64,000 bases of DNA, taken from NCBI GenBank assembly GCA_947396885.1, contig OX377203.1, forward strand, positions 3,534,001 to 3,598,000, given 5' to 3'. Numbering within the stretch: position 1 is the first letter of the stretch; each line of letters starts with the position of its first letter. A model generated the notes under the pieces. That model searched no databases, was not told the DNA's origin, and was given only the letters and a program-made list of their open reading frames with translations. Below, one piece after another: positions 11,859 through 21,950 of the stretch. Both the position numbers and the translations under genes were made by a program. Origin of the DNA: Heligmosomoides polygyrus polygyrus. Taxonomy: Eukaryota; Nematoda; Chromadorea; Rhabditida; Heligmosomidae.

Positions 11859-12266
11859 CTACAGTATCTTACGACTAAACGCTGCCGTTTTACTAAGCTG
11901 GAGGCAATGCATCCACTTTTGCTGCTCTTTTTTCAACTATATAGAGAAGTCGATGCCATTCAAGTTAAGCGGGATCAACCGGATTTGTCGTTACCCAGAC
12001 GTCGGCCCACCTAATTTGAGATGCTGCAAGCATTCGTAAACACTCTTTATTCATTTCTTTTTAAAGAAATTCCTTCATCTGTTTGCTTGACAAGATTTAA
12101 CAGTGTTTTTTTTTAAATTTCCAGCTGAAGACAATCAAAAGAGTACATTTGAGGATTGAAGGAAAAGGGCCGGCATCCATTAGTCCGCGTTTGGAATGCG
12201 CCAGGTACTCTAACTCTTCGACATGTCGAGTGTTTGGGCGCGTATTTCTTCCATATAGTGGCTTGT

Positions 12267-12552
12267 AGGCGCGTGGTAGCGCAGTCGGAAGACGCGGCTG
12301 CTCTCGCGTGTACCCGATTCTTGGTCCTTGGTTCGGACTTCCCGCCCAGGCCAGCAAATCCTTCCATCCCTTCGACATTGGTGAATTGATACCGGCTTGT
12401 CTGCGAGGGAAATCCACTGACTTGCTCATCGGCTGGTCATCACGAGTTATTTTACTGGTCGAATACGCATTCAACTCGCCTCTACGCCATTCCGTAGAAG
12501 TAGAATGCGTGGCGTACCCCACAGGGTTGACTTACGCCATCCTTCATCCTTT
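12267..12552 (+). mobile_element. tRNA-derived SINE
   Basis: The head has an A-box-like GGTAGCGCAGTCGG and a B-box-like GGTTCGGACTTCC, followed by a SINE body that matches 29164-29462 and a TTCATCCTTTA-type tail. Imperfect 12-bp duplications flank it (ATAGTGGCTTGT at 12255-12266, ATAATGGCCTGT at 12553-12564). RNA polymerase III promoter boxes are expected to drive it; movement would need LINE machinery. Confidence 0.85.
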
Positions 12553-12713
12553 ATAATGGCCTGTGATGTCGATGTCCAAGTTGTTTTGCTCTCTTCTGCT
12601 ACGTCTGTCTCCAATTCACCAGATCGGATGTGGTGGTAGGTTTGCCTTACCCGAACCCTGCATCAGTTCAGGGTATTTACGAGCTTCTCATGTTTCGTGG
12701 CGAAACACCTAGA

Positions 12714-12985
12714 AGAGGATATGTAGCGAAGTCCGAAGAGGTGCCGGCTCTCGACTGTTCCCCGAATCGAGCTTCTCGGTTCGAGTCCCGCTCACCCCAA
12801 CCAAGGCATTCACCGCCCTCAGGGCGATGAATTGGTAGCAGACTTGTCTGTGAGGGGTAAGATACTGGCTTGTTCATCGTCTTGCCACCAGAAGTCATTA
12901 CGTTAACCATATACGCATTCCGATTGCCTTCATAACGCCTTGTAAAAGTGCTGTGTGTGGCGCATACCAAGATGACGTGAAAATA
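12714..12985 (+). mobile_element. Second, diverged tRNA-derived SINE
   Basis: The head GTAGCGAAGTCCGA and a clean B-box GGTTCGAGTCCC at 12779-12790 are followed by GATGAATTGGTAGCAGACTT, AAGATACTGGCTTGTTCATC and TGTGTGGCGCATACC, which match the SINE body at lower identity. The tRNA head differs from the other copies, so it may be an older or separate subfamily. Confidence 0.75.
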
Positions 12986-13365
12986 AAGGCAAATTACAGC
13001 ACATAGTAGAGGTTACCTTAAAAACCCTTTGGGTAATCTAACGAGGAAGGTCAAAGAGGTGACCGTAGAGTTTCATAAAGCGACCTATATGGGGTTGTAT
13101 GGCGTTGTCCGGGAAGCACTATAATGGTTTCCAAATTTCCTGCGGACCTCTGTGTAGGTCAAAAATTGCAAAAATCGGTACCGCTCCAGTGCGGCCTGGT
13201 AACGCAAAACTAACACCTGGAATACCCTTGTCGCGCCCAGAAATGATCCTGAAAAAGGTTTGGAGCCTCAGTCGGTGCTAGAACGTGAGAATTGGCAAAT
13301 TTCTAATGGAAGTGAGAATGCACGTTCAGAGGAGGCATCCACCAGGAAAGCAGCACAGATCGGAC

Positions 13366-13436
13366 GGCCGAGTGGATAACGCGGTGGACTTGCAGGAGAG
13401 CGACCAAGGGATCGATTCCTTGGCCTGGGCCTATGC
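13366..13436 (+). repeat. tRNA-like sequence in left arm of F3
   Basis: GGCCGAGTGGATAACGCGG resembles an A-box with D-arm and GGGATCGATTCC resembles a B-box with T-loop. Spacing is tRNA-like, but no clean acceptor stem or anticodon arm can be drawn, so I treat it as a tRNA-derived relic and not a tRNA gene. Confidence 0.55.
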
Positions 13437-13844
13437 ATGGGTAGCGACCGTTTTTACATTTTTATCAATGTAGAGTGGATTTTAGCCCTAGCAGGGTACC
13501 GTATTCGCTTTTCTAATTGGCCCCTAACCTCTTGCAAAATGTGGTCCAAGCTAGCTTTCGTCGATCATGCCACTGGCCATTAAACCATGCTTGTCTTGTA
13601 GGGAAAGTTCTCTTTAGATACACTTCCAAGACTAGCAGAAAACATAATAAAGTGATCATACATATCTAAAGAGAACTTCCCTAACAAGACAAGCATGGTT
13701 TTATGGCCAGTGGCGTAATCGACGAAAGCTAGCTTGGACCACATCTTGCAGGAGGTTAAGGACGCATTAGAAAAGCGAATACGGTACCCTGCTAGGGCTG
13801 AAATCCACTCTAAATTGATAAAAATGCAAAAACGGTCGCTACCC

Positions 13845-13925
13845 ATGCCTAGGCCCAGCCCAAGGAATCGATCCCTTCGTCGCTCTCCTGCAAGTCCACC
13901 GCGTTATCCACTCGGCCATCCAATC
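13845..13925 (-). repeat. tRNA-like sequence in right arm of F3
   Basis: Reverse-complement partner of the segment at 13366-13436. It reads GATGGCCGAGTGGATAACG and later AAGGGATCGATTCC on the minus strand. A few substitutions separate the two arms. Confidence 0.55.
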
Positions 13926-14244
13926 TGTGCCGCTTCCCTGGTGGATGCCTCCTCTGAACGTGCATTCTCACTTCCATTAGAAATTTGCCGATTCTCACGT
14001 TCTAGCACCGATTTAGGCTTCAAACCTTTTGCAGGATCATTTCTCTGCGCGACAAGGGTATTCCAGGTGTTAGTTTTGCGTTACCAGGCCGCACTGAAGC
14101 GGTACAGTTTTTTGCAATTTTTGACCTACACATAGGTCCGCAGGAAATTTGGAAACCATTATAGTGCTTCCCAGACAACGCCCTACAACCATATATAGGT
14201 CGCTTTATGAAACTCCACGGTCACCTCTTTGACCTTCCTCGTAA

Positions 14245-15156
14245 GTGATCAACGAGTTACTTGAGGGCTGCTACCAGATCTGCAAGCCGTTGGTGTTTCG
14301 AATACACACTTTGGAGCTCGATTTTCTTCGTCATCTGGAGTATATGGATTCTGGAAGATTCTGTGAATTCTGTGGGATTTTTGACCGTTTAGAGTTTCAC
14401 TTTAATTTTCCATTATGCGCCTTCTTCTAAAATTTATTGAAGAACCTCGGCCTTAAGGCTGTTTTTAAAGTGAAATAGTGCCTTGGTGACTTTATTCCTT
14501 GTCCTATCGAGGTCATTTCGGCCGTCTCACACTGTATAGCCGTTTAGGGCAATTCTCCGATGTCTCTTCGTGTTAGCGCAATTCAATTTCATGGCCCCTT
14601 CCGGCCAGCAGACGAGTCTCTGCGTCACCGTTGGCCCTGAAGCGAACCGCTCTGACATCTCCAAGAAGTCACTGGAGGGCGAACGGCAGTTTTTCACCGC
14701 TGGCGGCACCTGACCACTTGGCCCCGTGCCGCTGCTGACCGCCGCCGGCAGCTGACTCACAAATATGTTATGACGTTCTGCTGTGACCGTGTCGGTGTGT
14801 TCAGGGGCTGTTCGGAGAGTGTTACACTAGTGCCGGCCAGCTTTTCGGGGCTTTAGAGGCCTACAGCGGGGTGGGGCGAAAGTGGACTTCGGCCGGAGGA
14901 GATTGGCACCCGTAGAGCAGTCTTCTGGACGTGGTCGAATTTGGATCGAAGACCTAAAAATCGAAAAATTCGGTCGAATTTAAGTCTGCTTGCAACCAGC
15001 GAATTTACTTAACGTCCAGAGAACTGGACCAGAATTTGATGAAGTTCAAGTTGGCTAGGGCAAACTGTGTATCCTGAAGTGAGTCAAGGTAACGGCAAGT
15101 CTAACACATTTAAATATGCAGTCAAGCTGTTTATATGGTATAGCAGATCAATACAA
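14245..15156. other. No gene recognised
   Basis: Unique-looking sequence; a 77-codon minus frame (14527-14760) has no recognisable motif. Confidence 0.4.
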
Positions 15157-15276
15157 ACTCTCGTTTATACTCTATTCGCGGCGCGGAGTTGCCAATATCG
15201 ATTTATCCGCGGACCTAATCAATATTGGCAGTTTTCATTATGACGCGCCGCGCGGCGAATGGAGTATAAACATGAT
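15157..15276. mobile_element. Family A MITE, diverged
   Basis: TCGTTTATACTCTATTCGCG at the left and CGCGGCGAATGGAGTATAAA at the right pair as inverted ends, with AATCAATATTGGC inside. Target duplication not resolved. Confidence 0.75.
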
Positions 15277-16400
15277 CATAGAGCATTAAACCGCTAGGTT
15301 CTCCAGGCTATCTTAGTCAGTGCACAGGTGAAATACGCCCTCCAAGCTGGGTCCTAGATATTCTATTGACGTGGAGTGCGTGGCGCGATCAGCGTAACAG
15401 CCTCTAACTCATTCAAAGAGCCGTTTTCGTGCAGATTATCCACCCAACCAGTGTTTTTCCATCGGGTTGCGGCTCTCCCCGCTACCACCACGACTTCCGA
15501 ACGACTATCACGTGCTAGGATAAGAAGGCACGTCAAATTAGATTAGCGGTTTTCGCACGGTCACGGGGGCGGCGGCGGTGGTGGTGGTTCCCAGAAGTGT
15601 CTAGTTGTCCGGCGAGGTCAGCTCGGAAGCGGCGGCTCTGAGGTCTTTGTGCGCTTAGATACGTTGGGATGGTTTAAGGCTCCCTGCTGTCGGCCTTCTG
15701 ACCTACTTAAGGTGACCGACTCCTCGGCTAGCCTAGCTAGGTTGCCTTGGTGACCTCCATAGCAGGGATACGGTGTGCTGTGCTAGTTCTGTAAGAATTC
15801 TTGATGCTTTGGACTTCTCCATAGGCCTTAAGTACCTGTTTCCTGGTCTTCTTGTTTGCTGTTTACCTTTTTTAGCCTATAAATCTGATCGGTACGTGTT
15901 CTCAAGCCAGCGTCTTTCCCCTTAAAGGATTACTGCTGTTTGTTCGGCTCGTTCGATTCCTCTCATTATCGCCCGCGCTTATCTGTCCCGGCTATTTGCC
16001 CTTTGCGTTATGATTAAGCTTAAAAGGAGAAGCAATCGTACGTTTTTCCCGTCTTTGTTGTTTCGGTTCTTATTTTAGGACAAATGGGTTAAGTTCTGAC
16101 GTTGTTCTTAGTTTCTCTTGGATGCGCCATGCATCTGATTTCTACCCGCTTTGTAAGATGCTCCCGATTGTGCTTCAGAGAATATCGTTGTGGCCTCTAA
16201 CCTGTTGAGGTGCAGAGCTTCTAGGAACTACATTAATGGCGTACTTACATACTGCAGCGTGATCTGGCATCCCAAGTATAGACGACTTCAAAGAAAGGTC
16301 TAAAAAGCGCTCGTTGTGCCCGATCAAACAACATGTCGGAAATATATTCCACATGCGGCTGTGCTTGAATCCTTGCACATCTTTGAACAGTAGAGAAGTT
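15277..16400. other. No gene recognised; SINE tail relic
   Basis: Contains a GGC/GGT trinucleotide run (15567-15590) and a degraded SINE 3' end at about 16113-16175 (TTGGATGCGCCATGCATC). No coding support is seen. Confidence 0.4.
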
Positions 16401-16663
16401 CGTTGTCGAACTGTCGTGCCAAGATTGGTATCGAACCTTTATTCGGCTCCGCCTTCTTCAGAGCCTGGAAAGAACGAGATGAGTTTGAGAAATTACCCTT
16501 CCAAGAATCATTTCAAGTTGAACTGAAACTATATGATATGATTCTTCGACGGATAATTTCTCGAACTTCCCTTGTATTTTCTAGGCTTTGAAGTAGGTGG
16601 TTACGCCGAAACGTAAGCCGAATAAAGGTTCGATACCAATCATGCACGACAGCTCGACGGGAG
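16401..16663. mobile_element. Palindromic MITE-like hairpin
   Basis: AAGATTGGTATCGAACCTTT with ATTCGGCT in the left arm faces AGCCGAATAAAGGTTCGATA with CCAATC in the right arm; the outer CGAACTGTCGTGC pairs with GCACGACAGCTCG. The turn is near 16530. Confidence 0.7.
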
Positions 16664-16671
16664 GCAGTCGT

Positions 16672-18020
16672 TAGTCCCGACTCGGATGCGCACTGACGAT
16701 GCCGACAGTGCCTGTGGTGCCAATTAGCGCCAACTCGCACCGTGCCACCCGCCGCTTCGCGACGATCTCCAAGACAGCCCTCGCCGCCGTGCGATGGTGA
16801 CCTAGCCGAGCACGGGAGCCTACGGATCGAGCGCGACACCACGGAGGACGAACTTCACAGATCGACCAGATTTACCATTACAGTGGATACCTATTTAGAG
16901 GGTTTACAAAGGCAGCGTAAAGAGTCGTACTGGTGCGAGACCTACACACTTTCATGTCAGAATTTCGAGCCCTATCTGATGGGCTGTATAAGAACGGTTA
17001 AAAATTCCTCTGTAGTGATATTTTGACGCAGGCTTCAGGAGCAATTAGGCACGAATTTCGAAGGCTTTATAATAAAGATTTTATGGTCTACCTGAAGGGC
17101 TGTACACGAATGCTTAAAAATTTCTCTGTAGAGACATTTTGGCGAAGGCCTCCAGATAAAGACTGCACGAACAGTGCAAAAAAAAAATCTTATCCAGGGC
17201 GTAGACTTGAAGGCGAAATGATTACTGGTGCTTAAAATAACGGTGCTCCTCCTCAGAACTTTTTCTTCATTCATGAAGGATGCAACTTTATCCTGCTGGC
17301 ATATCACTGGAAGAGCAGTTTGACAATTTGATACGTTGTGTGATAAAATTCGATTACCATGAATTTTTACTCTTGCCTATTCAGTTTTAGTTTCGAGAAA
17401 TATCGTGCTGGGTATCACAAAGGTTCATAAAGATGTCGAGGATCTTAGAAAAAACCTGAGAAATACTACGAAAAAACTAGAACAGGATTCTCCAAGGAAG
17501 GCTCTGCACTAAATGGATTGTTCGTGCAGTCTTTATCTGGAGGCCTTCGCCAAAATGTCTCTACAGAGAAATTTTTAAGCATTCGTGTACAGCCCTTCGG
17601 GTAGACCATAAAATCTTCATTATAAAGCCTTCGAAATTCGTGCCTAATTGCTCCTTAAGCCTGCGTCAAAATTTCACTACAGAGGAATTTTTAGCCGTTC
17701 TTGTACAGCCCATCAGATAGAGCTCGAAATTCCGACATGAAAGAGTGTAGGACTCGCACCAGTACGACTCTTTACGCTGCCTTTGTAAACCCTCTAAATA
17801 AGTATCCACTGTAATGGTAAATCTGGTCGATCTGTGAAGTTCGGCCTCAGTGGGCTCGCGCTCGATCTGCAGTCTCCCGTGCTCGGCTAGGTCACCATCG
17901 CACGACGGCGAGGGCTGTCTTGGAGATCGTCGCGAAGCGGCGGGTGGCACAGTGCGAGTCGGCGCTAATTGGCACCACAGGCACTGTCGGCATCGTCAGT
18001 GAGCATCCGAGTCGGGACTG
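16672..18020. mobile_element. Fold-back element F4 (~500-bp arms, ~345-bp loop)
   Basis: The ends read TAGTCCCGACTCGGATGC and GCATCCGAGTCGGGACTG. Arms span about 16672-17174 and 17519-18020 and are highly similar. Each arm has an apparently coding 94-codon frame (16742-17026 plus, 17666-17950 minus). Comparing them I count about 12 amino-acid-changing and 4 silent differences, close to neutral, so the frames are probably not maintained by selection. The loop 17175-17518 is AT-rich and unmatched. Confidence 0.88.
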
Positions 18021-18084
18021 AATGCATGCAAACACCCCTTCGACAGCTTAGAACCTCTACATATAGGAGCCGGTCTGGACGTGA

Positions 18085-18200
18085 ACTGAATTGAAAGCGT
18101 TGTGAACCCTTTTCGAGGTGCGCCACGCATTCTACTTGTAGGGAATGTCGTACAGGCCATTTGAATGCATACTTGGACTATGTGATGCGTTGCGGTGATC
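18085..18200 (-). mobile_element. tRNA-derived SINE, 3' fragment
   Basis: GGTGCGCCACGCATTCTACT, then GTCGTACAGGCCATTTGAATG, matches the SINE 3' body in reverse orientation. The tRNA head is absent. Confidence 0.7.
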
Positions 18201-18344
18201 AGCCGTCTTCTCGTTCTCAAACAGCTTTTGACATATTTCTTGACTTTGCTGGCTTCGCTACTGAACTGTGAGCCATACTGATTTGGGCCTGGACCCCTTC
18301 TTTGTCCAGTCCACCTGAGGTGCTGTATGTACGATATGCTTCAC

Positions 18345-18870
18345 TCTATGCCATTTTTACGTCAAATTAATCACTTTTTGAATCAAATTGGACTTTTTTC
18401 TAAGCAAGCTTGCCGCGTTTTAGACCAATCTTAACGGCTTCCAGTCAAAACAATGTTTTTTGCAATAAAATATCTAATATAATATGCATAATATTTATTC
18501 AATCCATCTCGAACAGATACTATTCTAGATGGGGAGAATAGTTTTTTTGTCCAAGGAAGATTTAGCATGAGTTTCTTTGAGGTTTTTTTTTTAATGCATT
18601 TGCTCCAGTAAGGGTAGACACTGTTTGAAATTTTATAAACATTTCGTTTTTTAAGGAAAAAATTGCTTTGAAGCATGTTTTAAAGATCAGGAAAGCAGGA
18701 TTTTTTTAGTGGGAGAAGAAGTGACTGAGTGATGCGCCATGCATCTACATCGGATCCGAATCAAATTCGGATATCTTGTCGGATATATTCGATCTGAATG
18801 ATCTGAACCATCGAAAAATACGGTATCAGCGAAATTGACGTTATCCGTCCAGTCCAATTTGATTTGAATG
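18345..18870. repeat. Family C half-element and GGATCCGAAT-type repeat
   Basis: 18349-18730 carries family C landmarks (CCATTTTTACGTCAAATT, a poly-T stretch, GATGCGCCATGCATC). From 18745 it runs into GGATCCGAATCAAATTCGG with GGATAT motifs, a degraded relative of the element at 28244-28556. Confidence 0.55.
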
Positions 18871-19731
18871 CTGTCCAATTTGGCGCGAAATATAGCCATG
18901 AAAAGGATGATTGGTGCTTTGGATATAGAAGTCTGTGGCCAATAAGATGGACCTATTGCTCTGAGCTTGACAGCTGGAACGATTTCTCGCTTTGGGGATT
19001 GCATCCCGCTGTCTGGCAGGCCACATCCGTCTCATCTTCAGTGGACTTTAACGTGTCATCAAGCATCCTTCCTTGTTCCAATCTCCTCCGTCTCCTCTCC
19101 CAGTCTGTTCAACGCATTAGAGGTCGTGATTAGTGTGAATGATTGATGTCGAACTCAGCGATGTATGTCGCGGGGTGCATGTGCGAGTATAGGATGTGCG
19201 TGTGCGGATGATGAATAATTGTCGAATCCGCACAATGGGCCGGTTACAAGCACGACGGCGACGACGACGACGACGGGTGCCGTAAATGGCGCTCGTCGCT
19301 GCTGCCTGCCTGTCTGACCCGTCGCTCTCCGGGTCGCACCCATCACTCGCGGTCGGGCCTCGCTCGTATCCTCCCAGACCCTCGACACGAGTGTGAATAG
19401 AGCAGCGCGCTCTCGTCGTCCCTCTCCACTTGTCGGATGAGGAGGGTTTGATGACCGGATGAGAGCCTGATCGGGTCAGTGATCAGTGGCCACTATTGGA
19501 ATCGACCGTCATATGGTCATTTCCCTCGTGTTTATTTGTTTATTTCCGTTGTTTGCTTATGCGACGCCCAAACCTGCTCTCTATCGGTGTCCCTTGATGC
19601 TAGCAGCCTTGCTTCTACCAGTGTTTAGCTGTAGATTCATCTCCTTAAGGTGTGGTCTGAGCTTATTCAGCTTCAGAAGTTCTGATTGAAGATTTGGCTT
19701 CGGCTAGACTCGAGTTCTGCTTGAATTCTCC
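18871..19731. other. GC-rich block with (GAC)n run; no gene recognised
   Basis: A GAC trinucleotide run lies at about 19253-19278 inside GC-rich DNA resembling a promoter or first-exon region. No coding exon can be supported. Confidence 0.35.
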
Positions 19732-19915
19732 GTACATGTCGTGAAGTTGAGAGGCATTGGGGTTGGGAACAAGCCAGCCAATCAGGCCACACCGAACGGG
19801 CGTTCCATCCTGATTGGCTGGCATGTGTTTGATCGATGCTGTGATTGGTTGTGATTGGCTGGCGCGTTCCCAACACCCAATGCTGCTCACATTCGCGACA
19901 TGTACCGGATTCCCT
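19732..19915. mobile_element. Family B MITE
   Basis: The ends GTACATGTCGTGAAG and CATTCGCGACATGTAC face each other. The interior has inverted CCAGCCAATCA and TGATTGGCTGG blocks, which recur in all better-preserved family B copies. Confidence 0.7.
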
Positions 19916-20049
19916 CTCCAGAAATGCTGTCGTTGACTGTTCGTAACAATTCTGTCGGTCTACTTTAACGTACATCCACCTACGTATAGAAGAATATTAT
20001 TTCGTCCATTGTTCCGTATGTGCGTCTGCGCAAAATTCCTGGCCAACGA

Positions 20050-20985
20050 ATGCGATTGTCACGTCGAATTAGACACTCTTCTAAACAGGCGTAAGGTCCC
20101 GTTTATACTTCCGACGCCGAGCGACGCGACGCAATGTATATTAGCCATATTGATTGATCGATCGCGTCGCTCAATCAATATGGTCACTACGCATGACGTC
20201 GCGTCGCTCGGCGTCAAAGTATAAACGGGACCTAACGCCTTTGAAGCCAAACTGAACATCTTCCAAATCAAAACGAGCTCCTCTCACATTAATTTTTTTA
20301 TTCAAGAAAGATTTTACTATACTTTGAGATTTTAATGCATCACCTAACAGGCAAACACAATTTTTTGAAATTTTATAAAGTTCCAATTTTTTTAGGAAAA
20401 AATAAGGGTGTAGAGCTGGCTTTAAAGAGCGGGAGGGCGGCCATTCTTGCTGCCAAAAAGAGAATGCGCCTTGCGCTCATTCAAGACGTCGCGATTTTTG
20501 TTCAGTTGATAGCAAAATTTCTGCATGCAAGGAGTTTCACACCTGTAGGGGATCCAGCAGAATAGAAGCAATTGTAGAGAACAAGCATATCCTCACTTAA
20601 ATGTCTTATGTAGGCAGCATTTACACTATTAACCAGATAAAAATCGCGACGTGGTTTTCGAGTGCATGGCGCGATCTCGCCTTTTAATGCATTGAATGAT
20701 TGCTGCCTTGTTGCGCTTTAAAACAAATTTTATTTTATCATCTTTTCTCAATTTTCTTTTGAATTTTAAGATTATTACACTTATTGGGGACAGGTGAACT
20801 GAAAGAAAACTGCAAAGAAAGTTGTAGCAATTTTTCCATGAACAATAAGTTATTCTAACCATTTTAAAGGGCCTTTAATTGAAGCGGTTAGAAGCTCGTT
20901 TCAATTTGGAAGACGTTCACGTTGACTTCAGAGGCTTCAAAGTTGTTTAGAAGGGTGTCCAATTGGACGTGAAAACGGTATATGC
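20050..20985. mobile_element. Family C element interrupted by a family A MITE
   Basis: It starts TGTCACGTCGAATTAGACAC and ends CCAATTGGACGTGAAAAC. The centre carries ATGCGCCTTGCGCTCATTC and GAGTGCATGGCGCGATCTC in opposed arms. Family A is inserted at 20095. A second family C copy begins right after (20986) in mirror orientation. Confidence 0.7.
20095..20232. mobile_element. Family A MITE with proven TAA target duplication
   Basis: A 138-bp element beginning GGTCCCGTTTATACTTCCGA and ending AAGTATAAACGGGACC, flanked by TAA (20092-20094 and 20233-20235). The family C copy at 27930-27960 has the uninterrupted site GCGTAACGC with a single TAA (27944-27946). A 3-bp TWA duplication is the hallmark of PIF/Harbinger transposons. 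Sub-terminal GCCGAGCGACGCGAC repeats are mirrored in both arms. Confidence 0.9.
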
Positions 20986-21381
20986 CATTTTCACGTCCAA
21001 TTGGACACTCTTCTAAGCCTAAGCCTAAGACCTTTGAAATCAAAGCGAACTCCTCAAAATCGAGATGATTTTCAGGCAGGTCAAACTACAGAATCAATAA
21101 GATGGTTAGAATAATTTGGGAGTCCAAGGGAAATTCGGTGTAACTTTCTTTAACATTTCTTAGTTTACCTGCCTAAATAAGTGTTGCAGTTTTATAAAAA
21201 AAAAATACTAAATTAAAATTTGCCTTAAACCACAGCTAAGAAGCAAGCATATAACGCATTAAAAGATCAGGTCGCGTCATGCACTCAAACACTTCGCCAC
21301 AGCTTTTATTTGATTGATAGATTAAATTCCACATAAGTGAAGCATTAAAGCGAGGATTTACGCGTTGTTTACAATTGTTTC
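20986..21381. mobile_element. Family C element, left portion
   Basis: It begins CCATTTTCACGTCCAATTGG and continues through AGACCTTTGAAATCAAAG and a TCGCGTCATGCACTC centre. The element is split by the SINE at 21395 and the RTE copy at 21951; its remaining parts are 21703-21941 and 24360-24570. Confidence 0.7.
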
Positions 21382-21394
21382 GTTGTATCGTTAA

Positions 21395-21689
21395 AGGATA
21401 AAGGTTAAAGGACGGCATTACTCAATCCCTTCTGGGATGCGCCAGCGCATTCTACTTCTGCGGGATGTCGTGGAGGCGATTTGAATGCGTATTTGGCCAT
21501 AGAATGACTTGCGGTGGCCAGCCGATGAACAAGTCAGCGCTCTATCCTTCCCAGACAAGTCTGGTACCAATTCACCGACCCCGGAGGGATGGAAGGCTTG
21601 GTTGGCCTGGGCGGGAAGTTCGAACCAGGAACCTGGTATCGGGTGCAGGCGACAGCCGGCGCCTCCTCCGACAGCGCTACACGCGCCCT
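21395..21689 (-). mobile_element. tRNA-derived SINE, full length
   Basis: 295 bp in reverse orientation: a TTAACCTTTATCC-type tail at the left, a body with GGGATGCGCCAGCGCATTC, and a tRNA-like head at the right with box B (GGAAGTTCGAACCAGG read in reverse) and box A (CCGACAGCGCTAC read in reverse). The exact 13-bp duplication GTTGTATCGTTAA flanks it (21382-21394, 21690-21702). It sits inside a family C element. Confidence 0.92.
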
Positions 21690-21950
21690 GTTGTATCGTT
21701 AACACGTGTCAAATTCCGTGCAAACAGAAATTCTGCTATCAATCGAATAAAAATTGCGGCGTATTGGAAGAGGGTATGGCGCAATCTCTTCTTTGGCACT
21801 AAAAAATGACCGCTTTCCTGCACTTTAAAACGAGCTTTAAACCACTATTTTACCTCAATGAATAAGAATTTTATAAAATTTCAAACAATATGATCAATTT
21901 TTGAGTAGGTGATTTAAAACTTCAAAGAAAATTGTACTAAGTTTTTTCTC

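Larger units (their letters stand above)
13040..14244. mobile_element. Fold-back element F3 (~1.2 kb) with tRNA-like arms
   Basis: A palindrome turning near 13647. Left landmarks ACGAGGAAGGTCAAAGAGGT, TGGTTTCCAAATTTCCTGCG and CGTATTCGCTTTTCTAAT reappear reverse-complemented at 14225, 14138 and 13768. The loop is short and AT-rich. Each arm carries one tRNA-like segment. No transposase is encoded. Confidence 0.88.

Noticed and set aside
12267..12350. Functional tRNA gene
   Set aside because: A- and B-box-like sequences are present, but no full cloverleaf can be drawn, and the unit is a SINE head with target duplications.
16742..17950. Pair of 94-codon frames as a conserved gene
   Set aside because: They lie in the mirrored arms of F4, and the differences between them look neutral.
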